From assembly GCF_002836945.1 (NCBI RefSeq), contig NZ_NIJM01000025.1, positions 17,473 through 71,790 on the forward strand: a stretch of DNA of 54,318 nt. Direction: 5' to 3'. Under the pieces are notes generated by a model that ran no database searches, was not told where the DNA came from, and saw only the letters and a list, made by a program, of their open reading frames with translations. A program made the translations under genes and the position numbers. This DNA is from Shewanella chilikensis (lineage in GTDB: Bacteria > Pseudomonadota > Gammaproteobacteria > Enterobacterales > Shewanellaceae). Below are positions 43,922 through 53,317 of this stretch, in pieces (position 1 is the first letter of the stretch; the number at the start of each line of letters is the position of its first letter).

Positions 43922-43952
43922 ATCAAAATCACTGATTACTAGATAAAAAAAT

Positions 43953-44924
43953 ATGACATCAAATATTACCCCTCAGCAGCATCCTGACGCGCAGTTTGCG
44001 GCGAATGCGCTAAGAGATGATGAAATTGATCTTCGTGAGCTTTTCAGCGTAATTTGGCAAGGTAAATGGTTGATTGCGGGTATCACCCTGGTGTTTGCCG
44101 TCGCCTCTGTGGTTATCGCGCTAATGCTACCGAATATCTATAAATCGGAAGCATTATTGGCCCCGGCGTCGGAAGAGCAGGGCGCAGGAGGGCTTGCGGG
44201 ACTTGCTTCCCAGTTTGGTGGCCTTGCCAGTATGGCGGGGATCAACTTAGGCGGCAAAGGTGGCACTGATAAGACGCAACTGGCGATTGAAGTACTCAAA
44301 TCAAGGCAATTTATCGGTAACTTTATTGAAAAACATCAAATTCTGCCTGAGCTAATGGCGGTCGATAAGTGGTACATGGCCGACAACAGTTTGTCATTTG
44401 ACCCGGATATTTATGAGCAAGGCAGCAAGACTTGGGTACGTGAGGTAAAGCCGCCATTTCAGCCAAAGCCTTCTTTACAGGAAGCACATAAAGCATTTTC
44501 TAAAATACTCGTTGTCAACAAAGATAAAGAAAGTGGCATGGTGCAGATATCGATAGAACATCAATCCCCTTTTATCGCCAAGCAATGGGTAGATTGGTTA
44601 ATTGCAGATATCAACTTAACCATGAAAGAGCGGGATGTTGCAGAGGCTAACCGAAGTAGTGAATTTTTAAATAAACAGATTGAACTCACTAATGTTGCCG
44701 ACATTCGAGCCATTCTATACAAGTTGGTAGAAGAACAGGCTAAAACAATTATGTTCGCCGAAGTGCGTGATGAATATGTGTTTAAAACAATCGATCCAGC
44801 TTTTGTCCCCGAAGAAAAGGCTAAGCCAAAGCGTGCATTAATTTGCGTGCTAGGTACTATGTTAGGCGGTATCTTGGCCGTGATGATAGTTCTTGTCAGG
44901 CATTTTGTTGGAACAGAAAGTTAA
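43953..44924 (+). CDS. wzz: Chain-length determinant protein Wzz
   Basis: A 323-residue polysaccharide co-polymerase. The N-terminal segment DDEIDLRELFSVIWQGKWLI leads into the first membrane helix (about 42-62). A periplasmic helical domain follows with a Gly-rich stretch (residues about 78-105), then EKAKPKRALICVLGTMLGGILAVMIVLV, the second helix with the PxxP-type approach replaced by KPKR. It controls polymer length together with Wzy. No Wzc-type kinase domain is present, so it is PCP-1-like. Confidence 0.92.
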   Translation: MTSNITPQQHPDAQFAANALRDDEIDLRELFSVIWQGKWLIAGITLVFAVASVVIALMLPNIYKSEALLAPASEEQGAGGLAGLASQFGGLASMAGINLGGKGGTDKTQLAIEVLKSRQFIGNFIEKHQILPELMAVDKWYMADNSLSFDPDIYEQGSKTWVREVKPPFQPKPSLQEAHKAFSKILVVNKDKESGMVQISIEHQSPFIAKQWVDWLIADINLTMKERDVAEANRSSEFLNKQIELTNVADIRAILYKLVEEQAKTIMFAEVRDEYVFKTIDPAFVPEEKAKPKRALICVLGTMLGGILAVMIVLVRHFVGTES

Positions 44925-45173
44925 AGCAAATAAATTATGGGCTATTAAGTTTGTTTTGAAAAAACGCTAACGCAATGTTTTAAGGGGTGGCAAAGGATCG
45001 ATTATCTCCAGTTGGATGAAATGTGTCCAGGCTGGAGTTGAAAGGCAGAAATGCGCACGTGAATGAATTCAGTGACGTGGTAGTAGTAGCCTGATTTATC
45101 CTAGAGAAATAACCAATAAACACTAATCCCTTGTTTTACCAATGTTTAGGTAAAAGTATGTATTCTGGCATAA
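44925..45173 (+). other. Intergenic region before the sugar-transferase gene
   Basis: No gene is visible in these 249 bp. An imperfect hairpin is bounded by CTCCAG (45006-45011) and CTGGAG (45032-45037). The boundary marks the start of visibly AT-rich sequence that continues to about 50955. A 13-mer GATTTATCCTAGA here recurs after that block (near 51046). Confidence 0.45.
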
Positions 45174-46190
45174 ATGACTTTAATAAAAGTTGGTCTGAGA
45201 ATGAATATTCGAGTAAATGAAAATATTGAAAATGAAGAATTTCAACCGATTAAAATGGTATCAAAACGTTTTAAATCAAAGTCGCAAGCATTAAGGCAAC
45301 CAACAATTTATGTTTATTGTCCGAAGGATAGGGAGTTGTCTATAGGTGAAATCATCTATGATTACTCATTTGATATGGTTGTTAATGATTACAGTGTTAA
45401 TGACTTTAGTTGTAAAGTTATATGCCACTTTGAAAGTGCACGTCTAAGCAAAGAGCAAAGACAGTTCCTAGTAAAAGCGACAGAGCTTGGAGCTTGGGTG
45501 GAACCTTTAGTTAGTTATCTCGACCAGAGGTTGGGTTATACGGAAGTACGCTTGCTTCATAGTGGTTACTTTTTACATCAAAAAGCATTTTCAATTTTAT
45601 CGACTAAGCGAACTCAGTTAGCTAAACGAGTAATAGATTTGTTTGCATCCTTTTTACTCTGTAGTGTTGCAATACCGGTAGGGATTATTACTGCGTTGGC
45701 TATTAAACTCGAAAGTCCAGGTCCTATTTTTTATAAACAACGTCGCACAGGGCAATATAATGATGAATTCGAAGTGATTAAGTTTCGTTCAATGCGTAAT
45801 GATGCTGAAAAGGCAGGTGCACAATGGGCTGCACACAATGACGCCCGTGTGACCAAAGTAGGTAACTTTATTCGTAAAACTCGTATTGATGAATTACCAC
45901 AGATTATAAATATTCTAAAGGGGGATATGTCAATAGTAGGACCTCGTCCAGAGCGAGAGGTTTTTATTTCAAAACTAGAAAAAGAAATCCCCTATTACCG
46001 TTTTAGACACGCTGTTAAACCAGGGGTGACAGGACTTGCGCAGGTTAGTTATCCTTATGGTGCATCTATTGAGGATGCGGTATGGAAGCATAAATACGAT
46101 ATCTATTATATTAAGCACCACAGCACTATGCTAGATATTAAAATTTTATTTAAAACAGTAAAAGTTGTTCTTTTTGGGATGGGGCGTTAA
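45174..46190 (+). CDS. Polyprenyl-phosphate sugar-1-phosphate transferase (initiating enzyme)
   Basis: A 338-residue protein. The N-terminal 145 residues are soluble and not recognised. A membrane helix (about 152-176) precedes a bacterial sugar transferase domain with KFRSMRNDAEKAGA, RIDELPQIINILKGDMSIVGPRPE and KPGVTGLAQVSYPYG. It transfers a sugar phosphate to undecaprenyl phosphate to start repeat-unit synthesis. It lacks the four extra N-terminal helices of WbaP-type enzymes. The start is unsure: ATG 45174 and ATG 45201 both lack a clear ribosome site. Confidence 0.88.
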   Translation: MTLIKVGLRMNIRVNENIENEEFQPIKMVSKRFKSKSQALRQPTIYVYCPKDRELSIGEIIYDYSFDMVVNDYSVNDFSCKVICHFESARLSKEQRQFLVKATELGAWVEPLVSYLDQRLGYTEVRLLHSGYFLHQKAFSILSTKRTQLAKRVIDLFASFLLCSVAIPVGIITALAIKLESPGPIFYKQRRTGQYNDEFEVIKFRSMRNDAEKAGAQWAAHNDARVTKVGNFIRKTRIDELPQIINILKGDMSIVGPRPEREVFISKLEKEIPYYRFRHAVKPGVTGLAQVSYPYGASIEDAVWKHKYDIYYIKHHSTMLDIKILFKTVKVVLFGMGR

Positions 46191-46196
46191 TTTGTT

Positions 46197-47126
46197 ATGA
46201 GCAATCGCGGTGGTAGTGTTTTTGTTTTTGGATATCAAGGTCTTGGGAATATTGGCGATGATTTGATGTTTAAGACGTTGGCCGAATATTTTAAATGTGT
46301 CGGAGTAGATGTTTATTCACATAAGAGAAAATACCTTATAGCAGAAGAAAAAATGTTATCTGGTTTCAGTCTTTTGTGTAAAATGATTTTTTGTGATAAG
46401 TTTTACGTTTCGGGTGGGAATATCTTTTCTTATGAAAGGCCGCGCTCAATAATTAAAGTTGTTTCTTTTTTTCTTCTTTTTAATTTTCGTCATCTCATAA
46501 AAAAGGAAACTATTGTTGATTCGGTGGGGTTGAATTTGCGGGTTGGTTATTTCTGGCGTCTGATTTTGGTTTTAACTTTAAGGAAAGTTAATGAAGCTTA
46601 TCTGAGAGATAATCTCTCTTTTCGATTTTTAAGGATGTTTTCTCCAGGTAATATTTATTTTAGGCATGATAGAGTTTATCGTAATGCAAAAAATATCCGT
46701 TCTTATAAAAAACAATTACAAAGCCCCGGGAGTCTTTGCGAGGATAAGTATTGCATTTGGTTTTTGTCAGAAACTGCCATTGATAAAGATAATGTTGATT
46801 CTGAAGTTAAGCTTATAAAAGAAATCGTTGCTTCTGGATATTGTATTAAATTTTTGGTGCAGGAAAAATCTGATGAAGTAAGATTAAATAGTTTTATTAA
46901 TTCGTGTTCTTGTTTAAAAGGTAGGTATAAAAAAATTAATTACGCGTATAGCGAGCTTGGAACAATATTGCTAGAAATTGAACGGGCTGATTTTTCTATA
47001 ACAGAAAGATATCATGGGGCGTTGTTGTCTGAGGTGTTCTCTGTAAAATGGTTACCTTTTTCACAGTCTGAGAAGCTAAATAGATTGGATGTTGGTGATT
47101 ATAAGTTGAATAAACTGCCATTGTGA
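46197..47126 (+). CDS. Polysaccharide pyruvyl transferase family protein
   Basis: A 309-residue protein. The N-terminal GYQGLGNIGDDLMFKTLAEYF and the C-terminal ITERYHGALLSEVFSVKWLPFSQSEKLNRL are signatures of the pyruvyl transferase (CsaB/WcaK) family. Such enzymes add ketal-linked pyruvate from phosphoenolpyruvate to a sugar residue, giving a negative charge. Base composition is far more AT-rich than the flagellar region. It lies 6 nt after the preceding gene. Confidence 0.8.
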   Translation: MSNRGGSVFVFGYQGLGNIGDDLMFKTLAEYFKCVGVDVYSHKRKYLIAEEKMLSGFSLLCKMIFCDKFYVSGGNIFSYERPRSIIKVVSFFLLFNFRHLIKKETIVDSVGLNLRVGYFWRLILVLTLRKVNEAYLRDNLSFRFLRMFSPGNIYFRHDRVYRNAKNIRSYKKQLQSPGSLCEDKYCIWFLSETAIDKDNVDSEVKLIKEIVASGYCIKFLVQEKSDEVRLNSFINSCSCLKGRYKKINYAYSELGTILLEIERADFSITERYHGALLSEVFSVKWLPFSQSEKLNRLDVGDYKLNKLPL

Positions 47127-47159
47127 TTTGGATGCAGAAAATTATCTCGGTATTGTGGA

Positions 47160-48269
47160 ATGTTCTTAACTTTATTTAGTGTTATATTTTTGTTGTTGGT
47201 GTCTTTAGCTAAGATATATTTAAGTAAGGTTTTACCTACAGATGATTATGCGGCTTTTACAGCCGCTTTGGGTTTGGCGGCTCTTTGTGGATCAATTTTT
47301 TTTGGCGCGTATCCTAAACTATATCCAGGAAAGGTAAAGGAGTTAAAATTTATAAGTTTAGACTTACTTTCTATCTTTTCTTGTGTAGGGTTAATTACTT
47401 TTGGTTGGTTTCACTTTAATGTAAAAATTTTGTGCTTAATGGTTTGCTTCATGCTTTTTTATGCCTTTCATGAAAGCTCGTCTATTATATATTCATTGCT
47501 TTCAAGTGGGAAAAAGTTGATGCTTATAGAGTTTAGCCATTCATTAATATTTATCTTATTTATATTTTTTAGTTTTTTTTACAGTATAAATATTTCGGCT
47601 ATTGCACTTTTTGCTTTCCCGGTGATTATCTTTTTGTTATATTTGTTGGTTAATGATGGGTTTAAATTTAAGGTTGATTTGAATCTTTCTCAGGCATTTG
47701 TTAATGATAAGTATATTGTATTAGTTTCTGCTGCAAGTGTATTTTTGATTCCTTTCTTGTTTTATAACTTTTTTGATTCAGGAAAGGCTAGTTCTATGAT
47801 TGCCTTTTTCTATATCTTTTCTATCCCCATTGCGTTTAATCAGGTTTTAATTAATCGGTTTTTATATAGAGTGAGGGTTAGTCTGTTTAGGTCAAGCTTA
47901 ACAGTGTTTTTTGTTGTTGCTGTGCAGTCTGTTTTTTTTTATTGGTTTAATAGTACTGAATATTACATTGAATTAATTAAATTTTTAACTCCTTACAGTC
48001 TTAATGTTCTATTTATACCTTTGTTTATGTTTATGTTTTCTAGAGCATTTTTTTCTGTGGTATTCATTGAAACTAGATTTAAAAAGTTGCCTTTAAGATT
48101 TTCATTTTTGATTGAATGTATTAAGGTAGTTTTAACAGTTGTGAGTGTTTGGCTAACAGCTATATATGCTGGAGATGATGAGGTTTTGTCTATATTTTTT
48201 ATATTTTTCTCTATCTCATATCTCATTTCAGCCATTTTTTATTTGGTAGGTATTCGGTTAGATAAATAG
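47160..48269 (+). CDS. Putative Wzx-type flippase
   Basis: A 369-residue protein that is almost wholly hydrophobic with about 10-12 membrane helices; the pattern LAKIYLSKVLPTDDYAAFTAALGLAAL resembles the N-terminal region of oligosaccharide flippases (MATE/MOP superfamily). It is shorter than typical Wzx (400-500). Context, between glycosyltransferases and Wzy, supports flipping of the lipid-linked repeat unit. The ATG at 47160 has no good ribosome site. A second ATG at 47132 in another frame gives MQKIISVLWNVLNFI and then a stop, which could be the true N-terminus interrupted by a frameshift. Confidence 0.65.
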   Translation: MFLTLFSVIFLLLVSLAKIYLSKVLPTDDYAAFTAALGLAALCGSIFFGAYPKLYPGKVKELKFISLDLLSIFSCVGLITFGWFHFNVKILCLMVCFMLFYAFHESSSIIYSLLSSGKKLMLIEFSHSLIFILFIFFSFFYSINISAIALFAFPVIIFLLYLLVNDGFKFKVDLNLSQAFVNDKYIVLVSAASVFLIPFLFYNFFDSGKASSMIAFFYIFSIPIAFNQVLINRFLYRVRVSLFRSSLTVFFVVAVQSVFFYWFNSTEYYIELIKFLTPYSLNVLFIPLFMFMFSRAFFSVVFIETRFKKLPLRFSFLIECIKVVLTVVSVWLTAIYAGDDEVLSIFFIFFSISYLISAIFYLVGIRLDK

Positions 48270-48287
48270 TGTGGCTGGAGCGAATTT

Positions 48288-49121
48288 ATGAATATTTGTT
48301 GTTTTGTTCTAACTTTGAACGAAGGTAAAAATGTAACTACTTGCATACAAAGTTTGAGGTCCATTTTTGATACTAAAGATGTTTATATTTTAGACTCTGG
48401 TAGTGTTGATAACACGGTTGAGCAAGTTGAAAAACAAGGTATTACAGTATTGACCAATGTTCAAGTTGGTACTTATTCAGCGGCAGAACAACGTAACTAC
48501 GCATTGAACTATGCTAGAGATAATGGTTATGATTGGGTTTTGTTTATTGATGCAGATGAGTATCTATCGGATTCGTTTGTAAATGCATCCTTAAAAAAAA
48601 TTGATGAATATAGAACTTTTGATGTTATATCAATTCCTATGCTTTATCGTTTACATGGGAAAAATATACGCTCTATGGGGTACCCTAACTGGCATGATAG
48701 AATTGTTCGTACTAACCAATCATTTAAAGCCAACGTCGGTGAGTATATAGAATCAAAATCGCGAGCCTATGCCAATGAATTGGAAATCGTGCATAATTTT
48801 AATTCCCTGGGTATGCGACGGTTTATTGAAAAACAATCAAGGTATGCTGAATATATAGGGAAGCAAATATATGATTATTCTCAAGGTAATGCTAGTGATT
48901 ACTTTTTTAAGCCAGGAATTAAAGGGTATTTAAAAAAAGTTTTTAGTAGAATGGGGCTTTTTAGACCCTTTATTAGATTTATCTATCAATATATATTTAG
49001 ACTGGGATTTATTGAGGGGCGTTCTGGCTTTATTGCGGCTGTGTATATGTTTATTTTTGAGTTTTTGGTCGCTGTTTCAGTCATTGAGTATAAACGAGAA
49101 AAATCAAACTTGGTCTTGTAA
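48288..49121 (+). CDS. Glycosyltransferase family 2
   Basis: A 277-residue GT-A enzyme. It begins NICCFVLTLNEGKNVTTCIQSL, then VYILDSGSVDNTVE, QRNYALNYA, and WVLFIDADEYLS with the metal-binding DAD. The C-terminus has a hydrophobic segment that may touch the membrane. It adds a sugar to the growing lipid-linked repeat unit; donor and acceptor are not predictable. It lies 2 nt before the Wzy-like gene. Confidence 0.9.
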   Translation: MNICCFVLTLNEGKNVTTCIQSLRSIFDTKDVYILDSGSVDNTVEQVEKQGITVLTNVQVGTYSAAEQRNYALNYARDNGYDWVLFIDADEYLSDSFVNASLKKIDEYRTFDVISIPMLYRLHGKNIRSMGYPNWHDRIVRTNQSFKANVGEYIESKSRAYANELEIVHNFNSLGMRRFIEKQSRYAEYIGKQIYDYSQGNASDYFFKPGIKGYLKKVFSRMGLFRPFIRFIYQYIFRLGFIEGRSGFIAAVYMFIFEFLVAVSVIEYKREKSNLVL

Positions 49122-49123
49122 TA

Positions 49124-50200
49124 ATGAAATCTACTAAGGATTTTTCTTTTGGTGAAATGCTAAATGTTATTTTAGTCACCGTATTATTTTTATGCTTACT
49201 TATATTTTCTTGGGGCGCTGATTATAGTTTTCTTATCGATCCAAAGTACTATTTTGAAGCTGTTTCTCATTCGTCAGATTTAGAGAATGCATTAAAGTCT
49301 GGTTCTCGCTGGTCTATTGATTATGGGTTTATTCTATTTTCATTAGCAATAAATCAACTATTCCTATTTGTTAATATCAATAGTGTTTCCCCTGATAATT
49401 ACCAACTTGTCTCATCCGCAATAGTTAGTGTATTACTTTTTATTGCTTACATCTCTATCTTGAGATTTTATGATAAAAAGCTTGTTTTTATTAGTGCATT
49501 GATGTTGGTAGTAAACCCTTCATTTGTCGGAGCTTTGTTCAATATATGGAGGCAGGGTTTTGCAGAGTTCTTTGTTTTATTATTTATTGCGTATTACAAT
49601 GTTAGGCTTTTGAGGGTGCCCATTTTATTTTTAGCGTGTACGTTTCATTTTAATACAGCTTTGCCTTTTGTTTCATCACTATTTTCTAAGTTTTTTCTTA
49701 AAAGATTGTATATAAGTTTTTTTGCTTACATAATTTTCACAGTTTTGGTGTGTTATTATTTTGAAGGGTTATTTGAGCAATATGAAGTTTTAGACGTTTA
49801 TGCAAATACTAATAGTAAGTTACCTTGGATAAGACTGTTGTTTTGTGTTGGCACCTTTTTTTTTTCATTAACTATTTTTTTATTATTTAGAGTGGATAAG
49901 CGGGATTGTTGTGCTGTTTCATCAATTTGTATTGATGATATTTTTAGAGTAACTTTTTTTTGTGTAGCTTTGGTATTGCTTTTAGGTTTTGTCTTTGCTT
50001 TAGTTATGCCTGCAGCATCCGAGAGAGTGATGCATTATTACTTTGTTTTATTTCCTATTTTTAATTTATTAGCCTATGAAAGATGTAATAGTTCAGGGAA
50101 GGTGTTGCTTTTCCTTTTCTCATTAAGCTACTTGCTGATTAACTGCTTTGTAGTTTTTAATTCTCAGACATGGAATAATGTTAAGTTTTTAATGATTTAA
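49124..50200 (+). CDS. Wzy-like polymerase (EpsG family)
   Basis: A 358-residue polytopic membrane protein with about ten helices. EpsG-type features are NIWRQGFAEFF near residue 140, CTFHFNTALPF near residue 170, and AASERVMHYY near residue 300. It likely joins repeat units in the periplasm. No other polymerase candidate is present in the locus, which supports the call. Sequence is AT-rich like its neighbours. Confidence 0.75.
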   Translation: MKSTKDFSFGEMLNVILVTVLFLCLLIFSWGADYSFLIDPKYYFEAVSHSSDLENALKSGSRWSIDYGFILFSLAINQLFLFVNINSVSPDNYQLVSSAIVSVLLFIAYISILRFYDKKLVFISALMLVVNPSFVGALFNIWRQGFAEFFVLLFIAYYNVRLLRVPILFLACTFHFNTALPFVSSLFSKFFLKRLYISFFAYIIFTVLVCYYFEGLFEQYEVLDVYANTNSKLPWIRLLFCVGTFFFSLTIFLLFRVDKRDCCAVSSICIDDIFRVTFFCVALVLLLGFVFALVMPAASERVMHYYFVLFPIFNLLAYERCNSSGKVLLFLFSLSYLLINCFVVFNSQTWNNVKFLMI

Positions 50201-50214
50201 AGAGTTGATGGGTT

Positions 50215-50955
50215 ATGGTTGAAGGTTTAGTTTCTGTAATAATGCCAGGTTACAATTGTTCTCGGACAGTTGAAAGGGCTATTGAAAGTTTGTTAACTCA
50301 AGGTTACGAAAATTGGGAATTAATATATGTAGATGATAAATCTGATGACGATTCTGTTGTAGTTGTTGAGTCAATAAAAGACTCTAGAATAAAAGTAATT
50401 GTAATGGAAAGTAATTCAGGAACGCCAGTAATACCGCGTAATATTGCAATTGGTGAGGCCAAGGGGCAATATATTGCTTTTTTGGATTCCGATGATATGT
50501 GGCATAGAGATAAACTTTCTACGCAGATTAATGCTATGAGAAAGTCAGGTGCATTTGCTTGTCATGCCTACTACCAGCGTGTAAACCAGCATGGTGAAGT
50601 GCTTAATCTTGTAAAGAGCCCACAAATTGTAACCTACAAGATGATGCTTTCTACTAATTATATTGGCAATTTGACAGGAATTTATGATTGCTCCAAGTTA
50701 GGCAAGTTCTTTCAAAAACGAATAGGGCATGAAGATTATCTCATGTGGTTAGAAATTTTATCTAAAACTGATTCTGTTGGAGTAAGATTTCCCTTAGGTT
50801 GTTATACAGTTAGCACAAGCAGTGTATCTTCTAATAAATTTAAAGCAATGAAGTGGCATTATAATGTTTTGCGAAAAGAGTTGGGGTTTAGTAATGTTAA
50901 GGCGTTTGGATACTTTTTGCGTTACGTATTTAACGCTTTTCTTAAACGATTATAA
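50215..50955 (+). CDS. Glycosyltransferase family 2 (TuaG-like)
   Basis: A 246-residue GT-A enzyme. It has LVSVIMPGYNCSRTVERAIESLLTQGYENWELIYVDD, then PRNIAIGEAKGQYIAFLDSDDMWHRDKL with metal-binding DSDD, and a later GHEDYLMWLEIL acceptor-site segment. The layout resembles TuaG-type transferases. It is the last gene of the AT-rich cassette. Confidence 0.9.
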   Translation: MVEGLVSVIMPGYNCSRTVERAIESLLTQGYENWELIYVDDKSDDDSVVVVESIKDSRIKVIVMESNSGTPVIPRNIAIGEAKGQYIAFLDSDDMWHRDKLSTQINAMRKSGAFACHAYYQRVNQHGEVLNLVKSPQIVTYKMMLSTNYIGNLTGIYDCSKLGKFFQKRIGHEDYLMWLEILSKTDSVGVRFPLGCYTVSTSSVSSNKFKAMKWHYNVLRKELGFSNVKAFGYFLRYVFNAFLKRL

Positions 50956-51175
50956 TTATTTATAGTGGTTTTACAAGGTTCTGGTGGCTTCAATCAAACT
51001 GCTGTACGCATCTTTAGAAGGTTTGATTTTAAATCTTATTTCTTGGATTTATCCTAGATGCTTTTTATGGATTTTATTGTGAATTGATTTTTTATCCACC
51101 AAATGCGGTTGATTTTATCATATTTTAATGACTACATTTACTTTTTTGGTGGGGAGATAAATAAGAGATTTAATT
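50956..51175 (+). other. Intergenic region before galU
   Basis: This AT-rich 220 bp has no gene and no clear terminator. GGGGAGAT about 12 nt before the ATG can serve as the galU ribosome site. No promoter could be fixed with confidence. Confidence 0.4.
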
Positions 51176-52060
51176 ATGAAAGTTGTTATTCCCGTAGCGG
51201 GACTTGGGACCCGTATGCTTCCTGCGACTAAGGCTATCCCGAAAGAGATGTTACCGCTTGTTGATAAGCCGCTTATTCAATACATAGTGAATGAGTGTGT
51301 TGCAGCCGGTGTGAAAGAGATTGTGCTGGTGACACATGCCAGTAAAAATGCGATCGAAAACCATTTTGACACCTCATATGAGCTTGAGTCGACGCTTGAA
51401 AAGCGGGTAAAGCGTCAGTTGCTCGATGAAGTACAATCAATTTGCCCAAAAGGTGTGACAATTATGCATGTTCGTCAGGGCGAGGCTAAGGGACTCGGTC
51501 ACGCAGTGCTTTGCGCAAAACCTTGTATAGGCAACAGTCCTTTTGCGGTTGTGTTACCTGATGTGATTTTGGATGAGTATAGTGCCGATCAAAGTTCAGA
51601 AAATCTGGCGGCGATGATCAAACGCTATAAAGTGGCTCAAGCTAGCCAAATTATGGTGGCTCCAGTACCTCATGATGAAGTAAACAAGTACGGTATTGCT
51701 GATTGTGCTGGGGTAGACATTGAACCTGGAGAGTCATCAATTATTAAGGCGATGGTTGAGAAGCCTGCAGTTGATGAAGCACCATCAAACTTAGCTGTTG
51801 TTGGTCGTTATGTTTTGTCAGAAAAAATCTGGGATTTACTGGCTAAAACCCCCGCTGGTGCAGGTGATGAGATCCAATTAACAGACGCTATCGACATGTT
51901 GATTGAATCAGACACAGTCGAAGCCTTCAATATGACAGGTAAGTCTCATGACTGTGGTGATAAGCTTGGTTATATGACAGCGTTTGTCGAATACGGTCTG
52001 CGCAATGAAAAGCTGGGTAAAGAGTTTCGTCAGCAACTATTGAATTTGCTAGCACAATAG
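51176..52060 (+). CDS. galU: UTP-glucose-1-phosphate uridylyltransferase GalU
   Basis: A 294-residue nucleotidyltransferase that makes UDP-glucose. It has [29 protein letters not shown] at the N-terminus, [10 protein letters not shown], and [14 protein letters not shown]-glucose feeds polysaccharide and lipopolysaccharide core synthesis. Composition returns towards the genome average compared with the preceding cassette. It is followed by a terminator. Confidence 0.96.
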   Translation: MKVVIPVAGLGTRMLPATKAIPKEMLPLVDKPLIQYIVNECVAAGVKEIVLVTHASKNAIENHFDTSYELESTLEKRVKRQLLDEVQSICPKGVTIMHVRQGEAKGLGHAVLCAKPCIGNSPFAVVLPDVILDEYSADQSSENLAAMIKRYKVAQASQIMVAPVPHDEVNKYGIADCAGVDIEPGESSIIKAMVEKPAVDEAPSNLAVVGRYVLSEKIWDLLAKTPAGAGDEIQLTDAIDMLIESDTVEAFNMTGKSHDCGDKLGYMTAFVEYGLRNEKLGKEFRQQLLNLLAQ

Positions 52061-52081
52061 ACTTTACTTTTACTTCAAGTG

Positions 52082-52116
52082 AATGCCCACTTTTTCTTAA
52101 AGTGGGCATTTTCGTT
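52082..52116 (+). terminator. Terminator after galU
   Basis: AATGCCCACTTT (52082-52093) pairs with AAAGTGGGCATT (52099-52110) across a 5-nt loop, followed by TTCGTTTT. It would stop transcription before rmlB unless RfaH-modified polymerase reads through. Confidence 0.85.
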
Positions 52117-52219
52117 TTCAGCAGGTTAGATTCCAGGAAGTGTTGCGAAATTGTTTGTAATTTATCACTCAATCATAGTCGTCTAGCATGGCTAAACTCA
52201 TCAAATCTGGTAGTGAAAA

Positions 52220-53317
52220 ATGAAGATACTGGTCACAGGTGGGGCTGGATTCATTGGCTCTGCAGTTGTTCGTCATATTATCAACAATACCCAAGATAGC
52301 GTAATTAATGTCGACAAGTTAACTTATGCAGGCAATCTCGAGTCTCTTGTCAGCGTAGAGAAAGATAAACGATACGCTTTTGAGCAAGTTGATATCTGTG
52401 ACCGAGCAGAATTAAACAGAGTGTTTGATGAGCATAAGCCTGATGCAGTTATGCACTTGGCAGCAGAGTCTCATGTAGATCGCTCAATAACAGCTCCTGC
52501 TGATTTTATTCAAACAAACATAGTTGGTACTTACACCCTCCTAGAAGCGACTCGTGCATATTGGCTCGAGCTATCTGATGATAAGAAGAGCACTTTTCGT
52601 TTTCACCATATTTCTACCGATGAGGTTTATGGTGACTTACCGCATCCAGATGAAGTGCAAAATTCAAACGAGTTACCTCTATTCACTGAAACTACCCCAT
52701 ATGCTCCGAATAGTCCGTATTCGGCATCGAAAGCATCCAGTGATCACCTCGTTCGCGCTTGGTTGCGCACCTATGGTTTGCCAACAATAGTGACCAATTG
52801 CTCAAATAATTATGGCCCTTTCCAATTTCCTGAAAAACTGATCCCACTTGTGATTTTAAATGCGGTGGAAGGCAAGCCCTTGCCTGTTTACGGCAAAGGT
52901 GATCAAATTCGTGATTGGTTATATGTAGAAGACCACGCTCGCGCTTTGTATAAAGTTGTGACAGAAGGAAAAGTTGGTGAAACCTATAATATTGGTGGTC
53001 AAAATGAAAAACGAAATTTGGAGGTGGTAAAAACAATATGTGCGATTTTAGACGAATTGATGCCTAAAGCTACGCCGTACGCGGAACAAATCACTTATGT
53101 GGCAGATCGTCCAGGTCACGACCGTCGCTATGCCATCGATACTACCAAAATGAGCAAAGAATTAAATTGGGCTCCTGATGAGACCTTTGAAACAGGGCTG
53201 CGCAAAACAGTGCAATGGTATCTTAACAATCAGGCTTGGAGTCAGCGAGTTCAGGACGGCTCTTATCAAAGACAACGCTTAGGTTTAATTTGTAACCTAA
53301 ATAAAGGTAAAAATTAA
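52220..53317 (+). CDS. rmlB: dTDP-glucose 4,6-dehydratase RmlB
   Basis: A 365-residue extended short-chain dehydrogenase. It has NAD-binding GGAGFIG (7-13), [25 protein letters not shown], catalytic YSASK (YxxxK), and [16 protein letters not shown]. It converts dTDP-glucose to dTDP-4-keto-6-deoxyglucose, precursor of rhamnose, fucosamine-type and quinovosamine-type sugars. The stop overlaps the rmlA start by 1 nt (TAATG). Confidence 0.97.
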   Translation: MKILVTGGAGFIGSAVVRHIINNTQDSVINVDKLTYAGNLESLVSVEKDKRYAFEQVDICDRAELNRVFDEHKPDAVMHLAAESHVDRSITAPADFIQTNIVGTYTLLEATRAYWLELSDDKKSTFRFHHISTDEVYGDLPHPDEVQNSNELPLFTETTPYAPNSPYSASKASSDHLVRAWLRTYGLPTIVTNCSNNYGPFQFPEKLIPLVILNAVEGKPLPVYGKGDQIRDWLYVEDHARALYKVVTEGKVGETYNIGGQNEKRNLEVVKTICAILDELMPKATPYAEQITYVADRPGHDRRYAIDTTKMSKELNWAPDETFETGLRKTVQWYLNNQAWSQRVQDGSYQRQRLGLICNLNKGKN

